From positions 5,146,001 through 5,210,000 of the forward strand of contig OY969916.1 of assembly GCA_963704535.1 (NCBI GenBank): a stretch of 64,000 nt of DNA. The letters run 5' to 3'. Made by a program: the position numbers and the translations under genes. Origin of the DNA: G963704535 sp963704535. Its GTDB lineage: Bacteria > Chloroflexota > Chloroflexia > Chloroflexales > Roseiflexaceae. Positions 1 to 14,909 of this stretch are shown piece after piece; within the stretch, counting starts at the first letter, position 1; each line of letters begins with the position of its first letter. The notes below the pieces were generated by a model. That model did not search any database. It saw only the letters and a program-made list of their open reading frames with translations, and was not told where the DNA came from.

Positions 1-87
1 CCGCCGCGCCAGCCGCTCTACCTGGCCTTCGTACTGCTCGGCGAACTCGAACGCCACGCGGTCTGGCGCAAGTACGCCTTTGGGTGA
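1..87 (+). CDS. C-terminal fragment of an unidentified protein
   Basis: An open frame enters from the left edge and ends at TGA (85-87), giving a 28-residue tail that ends in WRKYAFG. It is followed 44 bp later by a strong hairpin terminator, as expected for a real gene end. It converges on rpoC. Too little is visible to assign a family, and it could also be a chance open frame. Confidence 0.4.
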   Translation, partial: PPRQPLYLAFVLLGELERHAVWRKYAFG

Positions 88-130
88 TGCGCGAGGTGCG
101 GAAGCTTCCAAACATCCCAGTTCAAAGCGA

Positions 131-163
131 AGGGCCATCCTGGTAATACTCCAGGATGGCCCT
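131..163. terminator. Bidirectional hairpin terminator between converging genes
   Basis: AGGGCCATCCTGG (131-143), a 7-nt loop TAATACT, and the exact complement CCAGGATGGCCCT (151-163) form a perfect 13-bp stem. It lies 33 bp past the rpoC stop and 44 bp past the stop of the converging left-edge gene, so it probably serves both. There is no long T-run. Confidence 0.8.
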
Positions 164-195
164 GCTTCATCGATGATCGGAGAACGAGGTGCCGA

Positions 196-4825
<4,630 letters not shown>

Positions 4826-4836
4826 GCTTCTTTCTC

Positions 4837-5532
4837 CTATGATGGCAAGTAGCCGGGGAATTTCCGCCGCATCTCATCGGTGACTGTGCCCCGTTCAGGC
4901 TTCTTCTTAGGCTGCCACGCTAGAAATCGTGCTGCGACTGCGGCCTTACGTTCAAGAGCGAGACCTGGATTATCGATGTAGAGCCAGGCGGCCAGGCACT
5001 TCGCCCGTATAGTGCTCCATTTGATATACGCGTTTGTGCGATTTACCCCCAGGTTGGGGGCCGGTATACCTGTAATCTGTTCGATTCCCACAGCTATGTT
5101 GGAAAGAAATTGCCGTGATGCCGAATAGATATGGATAATCGGCCGGTCCCCATTCCACGATAATGTTCCATCTCCATCTACAACGCCACGCACAAAGTGC
5201 GATAGCAATTCGGGTGGGATGTATGGGAAATTGGTGGTCCGAGACTTTCGTGGTGTACCGCCATGAGTTTCCAGATCCTGGTACATCTCTTTGCTACAAA
5301 AGGTGATTTCGTAGCAATTTGCCTGTGAGGAAACTTTTCTCAGACTGTAGTTTCCACCAATAACCTGCGCGATAGCTTCCAGATGGTCACGGTCATTGCT
5401 GGCAATCTCGATTTCGTGCGCGCCGTGCGGCTTGATGTACATGTAGCCATCTGCCCACCAATACCCCAGCACATACGCCATCTCCGGCGTCCACACGCGG
5501 AAAAACTCGGCGATCTTCGGCGGTCTTCCCAC
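4837..5532 (-). CDS. Free-standing LAGLIDADG homing endonuclease between rpoB and rpoC
   Basis: A 231-residue protein starting at GTG (5532) after a G-rich ribosome-binding site. Two LAGLIDADG helices are visible: YVLGYWWADGY at residues 20-30 and LLSHFVRGVVDGDG at 109-122, each with the catalytic acidic residue. This makes it a single-chain two-motif enzyme of the LAGLIDADG_3 type (family knowledge). There are no intein splicing blocks and no intron is obvious. Base composition is clearly lower in GC than neighbouring genes, a sign of transfer. Its TAG stop (4837-4839) lies 11 bp before the rpoC ATG and overlaps the rpoC ribosome-binding region, suggesting translational coupling. It replaces the usual short rpoB-rpoC spacer. 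The target is unknown; the neighbouring recoded rpoC patch is the obvious candidate. Confidence 0.9.
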   Translation of the reverse strand: MGRPPKIAEFFRVWTPEMAYVLGYWWADGYMYIKPHGAHEIEIASNDRDHLEAIAQVIGGNYSLRKVSSQANCYEITFCSKEMYQDLETHGGTPRKSRTTNFPYIPPELLSHFVRGVVDGDGTLSWNGDRPIIHIYSASRQFLSNIAVGIEQITGIPAPNLGVNRTNAYIKWSTIRAKCLAAWLYIDNPGLALERKAAVAARFLAWQPKKKPERGTVTDEMRRKFPGYLPS

Positions 5533-5618
5533 AGCCTACCCCCCACGCAGAAAGAACGAGCTTGCGCTCATTCTATCCGATCTCGTGTCGAATGTCAACA
5601 CGCTTTCGTGGAAGGATG

Positions 5619-5680
5619 AGTGGTGGAAAGGGGGTTCTTGAGGGGGAAGCCCCCTCAAACTCCCCCTTTCAAACAGTCTC

Positions 5681-5683
<3 letters not shown>
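5619..5683. repeat. Repeat family A, copy 1 (G-rich hairpin at the rpoB stop)
   Basis: Imperfect palindrome with core TTGAGGGGGAAGCCCCCTCAA, flanked by GGAAAGGGGG and CTCCCCCTTTC. One end (TTAG of the CTTAGAGACTGTTT-type terminus) overlaps the rpoB stop codon. The same element occurs at 9424, 17079, 35661, 35733, 42499, 53955 and 56561. A terminator function at the rpoB end is plausible. Confidence 0.75.
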
Positions 5684-9372
<3,689 letters not shown>

Positions 9373-9423
9373 GGGCACCTCGCTTGTCACTTGTCATCAT
9401 CGATCGCCGGTCGGGGCAACCAC

Positions 9424-9486
9424 TAAGAGGCTGTCTAAAAAGGGGGAGTTTGAGGGGGCTGCCCCTCAAGAACCCCTTTCCACTAC
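9424..9486. repeat. Repeat family A, copy 2
   Basis: TAAGAGGCTGTCTAAAA terminus, then GGGGGAGTTTGAGGGGGC and GCCCCTCAAGAACCCC, opposite in orientation to copy 1. It lies about 50 bp upstream of the rpoB start, so here it is not at a stop codon and may sit in the 5' leader. Confidence 0.7.
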
Positions 9487-9828
9487 GGACCCTGAGCGAC
9501 AAATCGACCTTTTCAGACCACCTCTAAGGGATTACGTCCGACGATTGATGGCTGACGCCTACCTCATAACATGCCAAAAGCACGAACGATCCCTTCCTCG
9601 GCCTGCCCGACTGTCGGCAGTGACCTCTGGACTGGCGTTCGTGGCATTAGAAAGCGAATCGAGAGCAACGCGCCGGCTGGTAAACGTGGGAAACATCGCG
9701 GCGGCGATGGGTATCGGCCCTCCTCACTCTCCAAAAAAGAAGACAACGTCGATTGCGAAAAGCAATGATACCACTCCGCATTGGCTCTGTCAAGGAGTTT
9801 TGACGACTTGTGGCATCTGATCCACGAC

Positions 9829-9857
9829 TTGTCGGCGGGCGGCGTCTATGCTATAGT
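9829..9857 (+). promoter_or_regulatory. Sigma-70 type promoter for tRNA-Arg
   Basis: TTGTCG (9829-9834), a 17-bp spacer and TATAGT (9852-9857). The expected start near 9864 is 16 bp before the mature tRNA end. Confidence 0.65.
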
Positions 9858-9879
9858 AGCGCATCCGGTGGTCCCACAA

Positions 9880-9955
9880 GCGGGCGTAGCTCAATGGATA
9901 GAGCAACGGTCTTCTAAACCGTAGGTTGTGGGTTCGATCCCCGCCGCCCGTACCA
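9880..9955 (+). tRNA. tRNA-Arg (anticodon UCU)
   Basis: A full cloverleaf can be drawn. Acceptor GCGGGCG pairs with CGCCCGT (with a G-U first pair). The D-arm is GCTC/GAGC and the anticodon arm is ACGGT-CTTCTAA-ACCGT. The T-arm is GTGGG-TTCGATC-CCCGC, followed by A73 and an encoded CCA (9953-9955). Anticodon TCT reads AGA/AGG. Confidence 0.97.
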
Positions 9956-9975
9956 CCACCTTACCCCCCATTGGC

Positions 9976-10305
9976 TTATAGAAAATCTTCCCGCACCGGC
10001 GTGAAGCAGTCGAGCAGCACCGTCGGCTCGTGCGTGACGATGCCATGCTGGATATTGGGCGCCACATAATAGCTCGATCCGGCGGTTAGACGTACGGTTG
10101 CTTGGCCATCCATGATCAGGTCGATCGAACCGGACACGACATAGCCGACCTGCTCGTGGGGGTGGCTGTGCATGGCCGTTTGCACACCGGCGTCGAAGGT
10201 GAACTGGACCAACATCAGCCCGCCGCCGTAGCTCAAAACTCGCCGCTCGCCACCCTCCGGCGTGCTGATAAACCCCTCCTGGGATGCGTGTGCGATGATC
10301 TTCAT
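9976..10305 (-). CDS. Small single-domain cupin protein
   Basis: A 109-residue cytoplasmic protein made of one conserved beta-barrel. The first cupin motif is visible as MHSHPHEQVGYVVSG (about residues 45-59, two His and Glu as metal ligands). The second is the weaker YYVAPNIQHGIVTHEP (79-94, His ligand). The length is typical of metal-binding cupins of unknown substrate that act as small epimerases, dioxygenases or sensors, and context does not decide between these. It stands alone between tRNA-Arg and the opp operon terminator hairpin. Confidence 0.85.
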   Translation of the reverse strand: MKIIAHASQEGFISTPEGGERRVLSYGGGLMLVQFTFDAGVQTAMHSHPHEQVGYVVSGSIDLIMDGQATVRLTAGSSYYVAPNIQHGIVTHEPTVLLDCFTPVREDFL

Positions 10306-10323
10306 GCACTTCCTATTCCATGG

Positions 10324-10375
10324 GAGATTAGAGATTGGAGATTATACCATGCGCCGATCTCCAATCTCTAATCTC
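10324..10375. terminator. Perfect 19-bp hairpin made of 7-bp repeats, downstream of the ABC operon
   Basis: GAGATTAGAGATTGGAGAT (10324-10342) pairs exactly with 10357-10375 across a 14-nt loop. The arm is itself three near copies of GAGATTA/G. It lies 25 bp beyond the last gene of the ABC operon (minus strand) and 19 bp upstream of the cupin start. Likely the operon terminator. Confidence 0.7.
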
Positions 10376-10399
10376 AAGCGACAAGCGCCAAACTCGCGA

Positions 10400-11413
10400 T
10401 CATGCCGCCCCGGCCAGGTTCAGTTCCTCGGCGCGGTGGCAGGCGACCCAGTGATCGGCGCCCAGGTCGCGCCACTCCGGCGTCCGAGTCTTGCAGATGT
10501 CCACGGCATAGCGGCAGCGCGGGTGGAACACGCAGCCGGTCGGCGGGTTGGCCGGGTTCGGCACATCGCCGGTCAGGAGGATGCGCCGGCTGGGCCGCTC
10601 CGGATCGACCGACGGCACGGCCGAGAGTAGCGCCTCGGTGTAGGGATGCTGCGGCAGCGCGTAGAGCCGGGTCGCGGGCGCAAGCTCGACCATATGGCCA
10701 AGGTACATCACGGCCACGCGGTCGCTGATGTGCTCGACTACCGACAGATCGTGCGAGATAAACAGGTAGGTCAGCCCGAAGTCATTCTGTAGGTCTTTCA
10801 GCAGATTCAGCACCTGGGCCTGAATCGACACATCAAGCGCCGAAACCGGCTCATCGCAGACGATCAGCCGAGGGCGCAGCGCCAGGGCGCGCGCGATCCC
10901 GATCCGTTGGCGCTGCCCGCCACTGAAGGCGTTTGGGTAGCGGTTCATGTGCTGGGGGCGCAGCCCGACGCGCCGCAGCAGCTCGCTGACCTGCACGCGC
11001 AGATCGTCGCCGTTCGCCGCGCGGTGGATCTGGAGCGGCTCGCCCACGATGTCCAGCACCGTCATGCGTGGGTTGAGCGAGGAGAAGGGGTCCTGGAAGA
11101 TGATCTGCATGTCGCGGCGCAGCGCTTTGAGCGCGCGCCCATCGAGCTGTGCGACGTCGATTAGCTCGCCGCCGGCGCGGAACAGCACCTGCCCGGCGGT
11201 CGGCTCGTAGGCGCGCAGGATCACCCGCCCGGTGGTGGTCTTGCCGCAGCCCGACTCGCCCACCAACCCCAGCGTCTCGCCCTCGTGCAGGGTGAAGCTC
11301 ACGCCGTCCACCGCCCGCACATGGCCGACGGTGCGCCGGAAGAAGCCGCGCTGGATGGGGAAGTGCATTTTGAGGTCGCGAACGTCGAGCAGGACAGGCC
11401 GTTCGTGTTCCAA
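10400..11413 (-). CDS. Oligopeptide/oligosaccharide ABC transporter ATPase (OppF/DppF type)
   Basis: Second ATPase of the family 5 importer. It has Walker A GESGCGKTT, Q-loop FQDPFSSLNPR, signature FSGGQRQR, Walker B LIVCDEPVSALD and H-loop SHDLSVVEH. The C-terminal extension GCVFHPRC...C carries the Cys motif typical of OppF-type ATPases. The frame is open to 11488, but that extension reads through tandem repeat DNA. I prefer TTG at 11413, preceded by GGAG at a good distance; this start is inferred. It is the last gene of the operon, 78 bp after OppD. Confidence 0.92.
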   Translation of the reverse strand: MEHERPVLLDVRDLKMHFPIQRGFFRRTVGHVRAVDGVSFTLHEGETLGLVGESGCGKTTTGRVILRAYEPTAGQVLFRAGGELIDVAQLDGRALKALRRDMQIIFQDPFSSLNPRMTVLDIVGEPLQIHRAANGDDLRVQVSELLRRVGLRPQHMNRYPNAFSGGQRQRIGIARALALRPRLIVCDEPVSALDVSIQAQVLNLLKDLQNDFGLTYLFISHDLSVVEHISDRVAVMYLGHMVELAPATRLYALPQHPYTEALLSAVPSVDPERPSRRILLTGDVPNPANPPTGCVFHPRCRYAVDICKTRTPEWRDLGADHWVACHRAEELNLAGAA

Positions 11414-11446
11414 GGTGTCGCTCCATTTACTGACCACCGACCACCG

Positions 11447-11491
11447 AGACAAGATGACAAGATGACAAGGTGACGCAACACGCTTCACGTT
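11447..11491. repeat. Short tandem repeats between the two ATPase genes
   Basis: GACAAGAT repeated three times, followed by CACGCTTCACGTTTCACG. The heptad-like words recur at 14.9, 18.2, 39.7, 46.9 and 52.0 kb. The stop codon of the upstream ATPase gene lies within the CACGTTT repeats. Confidence 0.6.
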
Positions 11492-12559
11492 TCACGTTTC
11501 ACGCCTGGCGAGCACGGGAGCCACGGGCTCAGGCTCAGAGGCGGGCTCAGGCATGTAGAGCGTGCAGCGCGCCAGGTGCCCCGGTTCGACCTCGATCAGC
11601 GGCACGCCGGCTGGGTCGGTGCAGGCGTGGTTCTTTTTTGCCGGGCAGCGCGGGAAGAACGCGCAGCCCTGCGGGATCGCGAACGGATCCGGCACGCTGC
11701 CGGGGACCGGCACGAGCCGCTGCTTAATACCATGGCCGATCTTGGGCACCGATTGCAGCAGCCCCACGCTGTAGGGGTGGGCCGGCTGGCGCAGTAGCGT
11801 GCGCCGGTCGGCGATCTCGACGATCTTGCCCATGTACATCACGGCGACACGGTCGGCCATCTCGTTGATCACGCCCAGATTGTGTGTGATCATCAGGATC
11901 GCCGAGCCGAACTCTTGCTGTAAGCGGCGCATCAGGTCAAGGATCTGGGCTTGGATGGTGACATCCAGCGCGGTGGTCGGTTCGTCGGCGATCAGCAGCG
12001 CCGGGTTGCACGAGAGCGCCATCGCGATCATGGCGCGCTGGCGCATACCGCCGGAGAACTGGTGCGGGTACGCGCCCAGGAACTCGGTCGCATTACCGAT
12101 CCCCACCGCCGTAAGCATCTCGATCGCCCGCGCGTCGGCCTCGCGCTTCGACACATGCTGGTGCAGCATGATCGCTTCGGTGATCTGGTCGCCGATCGTA
12201 TGCAGCGGCGAGAGCGAGGTCATCGGCTCCTGGAAGATCATCGCGATCTCGTTGCCGCGGATCGCGCGGATCTCGTCGCCCTCCGGGTGCAATTTGGTCA
12301 GATCGACCTCGTCGCCGTCGCGCCGGCGAAACCGAATGTGGCCGCCGTCGATGCGACCGGTCTTCTTAGGCAGCAGGCGCAGGATCGAGTGCGCCGTCAC
12401 GCTCTTGCCGCAGCCCGACTCGCCCACCAGACCCAGCGTCTCGCCGCTCCTGATCGTGAGCGAGACGCCGTCCACGGCCCGCACCACGCCGTCGAGCGTG
12501 CGGAAGCTGACCCCCAGATCCTCGATCTCAAGAATGTCGTCGGCGTGCATGGCTGCCAT
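11492..12559 (-). CDS. Oligopeptide/oligosaccharide ABC transporter ATPase (OppD/DppD type)
   Basis: First ATPase of the family 5 importer, 355 residues. Walker A is GESGCGKSVT, Q-loop FQEPMTSLSP, signature FSGGMRQR, Walker B LLIADEPTTALD and H-loop ITHNLGVI. The C-terminal oligopeptide-transporter extension GCAFFPRC...C is present. It pairs with the OppF-type ATPase to power the two permeases at the membrane. The last codons and TGA stop are encoded by the CACGTTT repeat that follows, giving the C-terminus RRET. It starts about 75 bp after the second permease gene. Confidence 0.95.
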   Translation of the reverse strand: MAAMHADDILEIEDLGVSFRTLDGVVRAVDGVSLTIRSGETLGLVGESGCGKSVTAHSILRLLPKKTGRIDGGHIRFRRRDGDEVDLTKLHPEGDEIRAIRGNEIAMIFQEPMTSLSPLHTIGDQITEAIMLHQHVSKREADARAIEMLTAVGIGNATEFLGAYPHQFSGGMRQRAMIAMALSCNPALLIADEPTTALDVTIQAQILDLMRRLQQEFGSAILMITHNLGVINEMADRVAVMYMGKIVEIADRRTLLRQPAHPYSVGLLQSVPKIGHGIKQRLVPVPGSVPDPFAIPQGCAFFPRCPAKKNHACTDPAGVPLIEVEPGHLARCTLYMPEPASEPEPVAPVLARRET

Positions 12560-12569
12560 CCTTGCATCC

Positions 12570-12638
12570 GTGAAAGGGTGAAGGGGTGAAGGGGTGAAGG
12601 GGTGAGTCGGCTGGCCCTTTCACCCCTTCACCCTTTCA
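12570..12638. repeat. Hairpin with arms of 8-bp GTGAAGGG repeats
   Basis: GTGAAAGG followed by three GTGAAGGG units (12570-12604), a short loop, then the complementary CCCTTTCACCCCTTCACCC to 12638. The TGA stop of the upstream permease gene (12636-12638) is inside the arm. It may act as an intra-operon attenuator or be a purely mutational structure. Confidence 0.7.
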
Positions 12639-13820
12639 TACAGTGTATGGGTCCGCCGCATCCCGCAGGCCATCGCCCAAGAAGCTGAAAGCCAGCACGA
12701 TCACGACGATGAAGAGCGCCGGGGCGAACACCCACGGGTAGAGCGCCAGCGACTCCAGATTCTGTGCCTCTTGTAGCAGCACGCCCCAGCTTGTCAGAGG
12801 CGGGCGCAGCCCCAGCCCCAGAAAGCTCAACGATGTCTCGGCCAGGATCATCGACGGCATAGCCAGCGTCGAGACGACGATGATCTGGCCGAACGAGGAT
12901 GGGATGAGATGCCGGAAGATGATCCGTGCGTCGCTGGCCCCGGCCAGCTTGGCGGCCATGACGTAATCCTCCTGCCGCAGCGAGAGCACTTGGCCGCGCA
13001 ACTGGCGCGCCAGCCAGGTCCAGCCGATCAGCGAGAGGATCAGCGTGACAGCGAAATAGGTCCTGAGCGGCGGCCATGTCGCCGGGAGCGCTGCCGCCAG
13101 CGCCATCCACAGCGGGATGGAGGGGAAGCAGCGCACCAACTCGATCACGCGTTGGATGGCCGCGTCGACCACGCCGCCGTAGTAGCCGGAGACGACGCCC
13201 AGCACTGAGCCAAACAGCAGGCTCAAACCGACGCCGACCAGCCCGATCGTGAGCGAGATCTGGCTGCCCAGCATCACGCGCGTGAGCATATCGCGGCCCT
13301 GCCGGTCGGTGCCCAGCAGGCTGACGATGCCGCCCTCATCGGCCAGGAACAGGTGCCGCTCGGCCGGGATGAGACCAAACAGCTTGTATGGCGGCCCTTT
13401 TGCGAAGAACCGCACCGGGATCTTTTGCGTGGTGTCAGTCGTAAAGACCCGGCGTAGATCCTTGCCGAACTCGGCCTTCATGCCGTAGACGAACGGGCGA
13501 AAGCGGCCTTCGTCGAAGAAGTGGATCGGCTGCGGCGGCATGTATAGGTAGCGGGTGTTGCGCGTGTCGAGCGTGTAGGGCGCCAGGAAATTGCCGAACG
13601 CCGCCATCAGGTAGAACAGCAGCACCACGATGCCACCGACCATCGCCGCCTTGTTGCGCCGGAACCGCAGCCAGATCAGCTGCCACTGCGACGCGCCAAA
13701 CTGCTCTTCTTCCCGAGTGGGCATGTCGCGCACGCCCTCGGATGTGGCCGCCTCGCCCGCTTGCTCCTGCCGCTTATACGCCTCAAGCAGCTCCTGCGAT
13801 TGTTTGCGAACGTCGATCAT
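12636..13820 (-). CDS. ABC transporter permease (OppC/DppC type)
   Basis: Inner-membrane permease, 394 residues, with an N-terminal cytoplasmic segment and a first membrane helix at about 58-78. A roughly 110-residue extracytoplasmic stretch follows, then five helices. The EAA loop reads DYVMAAKLAGASDARIIFRHLIPS (residues about 255-280). LGTDRQGRDMLTRV is typical of OppC. Its start overlaps the stop of the OppB-type gene by 4 bp (ATGA), indicating translational coupling. Confidence 0.94.
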   Translation of the reverse strand: MIDVRKQSQELLEAYKRQEQAGEAATSEGVRDMPTREEEQFGASQWQLIWLRFRRNKAAMVGGIVVLLFYLMAAFGNFLAPYTLDTRNTRYLYMPPQPIHFFDEGRFRPFVYGMKAEFGKDLRRVFTTDTTQKIPVRFFAKGPPYKLFGLIPAERHLFLADEGGIVSLLGTDRQGRDMLTRVMLGSQISLTIGLVGVGLSLLFGSVLGVVSGYYGGVVDAAIQRVIELVRCFPSIPLWMALAAALPATWPPLRTYFAVTLILSLIGWTWLARQLRGQVLSLRQEDYVMAAKLAGASDARIIFRHLIPSSFGQIIVVSTLAMPSMILAETSLSFLGLGLRPPLTSWGVLLQEAQNLESLALYPWVFAPALFIVVIVLAFSFLGDGLRDAADPYTV

Positions 13821-14800
13821 GAGTAGGTGATCCTTGGGTCGAGCCAGGCCAATGCGATATCGGCCAGCAAATTGGAAACCATCAGGATCATGGCCATCAG
13901 CAGCAGGAACGTCCCGGCCAGGTACATATCCTGGCTGAGCAGCGCCCGCAGAAACAGCGGCCCGGTGGTCGGCAGCGAGAGCACCACGCCGACCAGGATC
14001 GAGGCGTTGATGATTTTGGGGATCTCCAGCCCCAGCACACTGACCAGCGGGTTGAGCGCCGGGCGCACCGCGTACTTGGTGATCACGACGCGCTCCTTGA
14101 GGCCCTTGGCCCGCGCCGTGGTGATGAACTGCTTGCCCAGCACATCCAGCGTATTGCTGCGCATAATGCGAACTAGCTGCGCCGTGCCTTCGAGACCCAG
14201 AATGATCGCCGGGGCGATCAGGTGCATGGCGTAGTCGGCCACCTTGGCGGCGCTCAGCGGCGCGTCGGCGAACTGCGGCGACAGCACCCCGCCGATCGGC
14301 AGGCGCAGGACCACGCCGCCCACGAACAGGTAGATCAGGGCCAGCAGAAAGCCCGGTACTGCCAGGCCGATAAACGCGATCCCGGTCATCAGATTGTCGC
14401 CGAGCGAGTACTGGTGCGTAGCCGAGTATAGGCCGATCGGGATGGCGACGCCGAACATAAAGGTCAGCGACAGGATGCCGAGGATGATCGTGTACCCCAG
14501 CCGATCACGGACCAACGGCCAGACCGGCGAGTTCCACTCGAACGAGTAGCCGAAATCGCCGCGCGGGAAACCGGCGATCCAGCGCAGGTATTGGATGGAG
14601 ACCGGCTGATCGAGCCCGTACTGCTGGCGCAGCAGCTCAACCGTCTCATTGCTCATCCCGCCGCCGGAGGAAGCGACCGCCGCCTGAAGCGTCGTCAGAA
14701 AATCGCCGGGCGGAAGCTGAATAATGACGAACGAGATGACCGAGATCGTGAAGAGCACCGGGATCATCAGCGCGATCCGACGCAGAATATAGGCCAACAT
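13817..14800 (-). CDS. ABC transporter permease (OppB/DppB type)
   Basis: Inner-membrane permease, 327 residues, with six predicted helices. The characteristic N-terminus is MLAYILRRIALMIPVLFTIS, and the EAA loop reads ITTARAKGLKERVVITKYAVRPALNP (about 227-252). It partners the OppC-type permease, with which it overlaps by 4 bp. In family 5 importers this pair forms the translocation path for peptides, oligosaccharides or nickel. The LacI regulator at the operon head favours a sugar ligand (inference). Confidence 0.94.
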   Translation of the reverse strand: MLAYILRRIALMIPVLFTISVISFVIIQLPPGDFLTTLQAAVASSGGGMSNETVELLRQQYGLDQPVSIQYLRWIAGFPRGDFGYSFEWNSPVWPLVRDRLGYTIILGILSLTFMFGVAIPIGLYSATHQYSLGDNLMTGIAFIGLAVPGFLLALIYLFVGGVVLRLPIGGVLSPQFADAPLSAAKVADYAMHLIAPAIILGLEGTAQLVRIMRSNTLDVLGKQFITTARAKGLKERVVITKYAVRPALNPLVSVLGLEIPKIINASILVGVVLSLPTTGPLFLRALLSQDMYLAGTFLLLMAMILMVSNLLADIALAWLDPRITYS

Positions 14801-14822
14801 GGTTCTGCTCCCGTCATGCCGA

Positions 14823-14894
14823 TGAAGGGGTGAAGGGGTGAGGGGGTGAAGGGGTGAGGTCCGTCACCCCTTCACCCCCTCACCCTTTCACCTT
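14823..14894. repeat. Hairpin with arms of GTGAAGGG repeats
   Basis: GAAGGGGTGAAGGGGTGAGG... pairs with CACCCCTTCACCCCCTCACC across a short loop. Same words and design as at 12570. It separates the binding-protein gene from the permease genes, where a partial terminator would allow the binding protein to be made in excess. Confidence 0.7.
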
Positions 14895-14909
14895 GTCATC
14901 TTGTCACGG

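Larger units (their letters stand above)
9373..9879. other. Spacer upstream of rpoB and tRNA-Arg, no gene seen
   Basis: Contains repeat A copy 2 (9424-9486) next to the rpoB start and a tRNA promoter at 9829-9857. Between 9490 and 9820 no frame on either strand looks like a protein, and I see no strong hairpin. The rpoB promoter should lie here, but no convincing -35/-10 pair was found on the minus strand. Confidence 0.5.

Noticed and set aside
11414..11488. N-terminal extension of the OppF-type ATPase to 11488
   Set aside because: The extension translates repeat DNA (GACAAGAT and CACC words). The conserved domain begins after the TTG at 11413 with a good ribosome-binding site.
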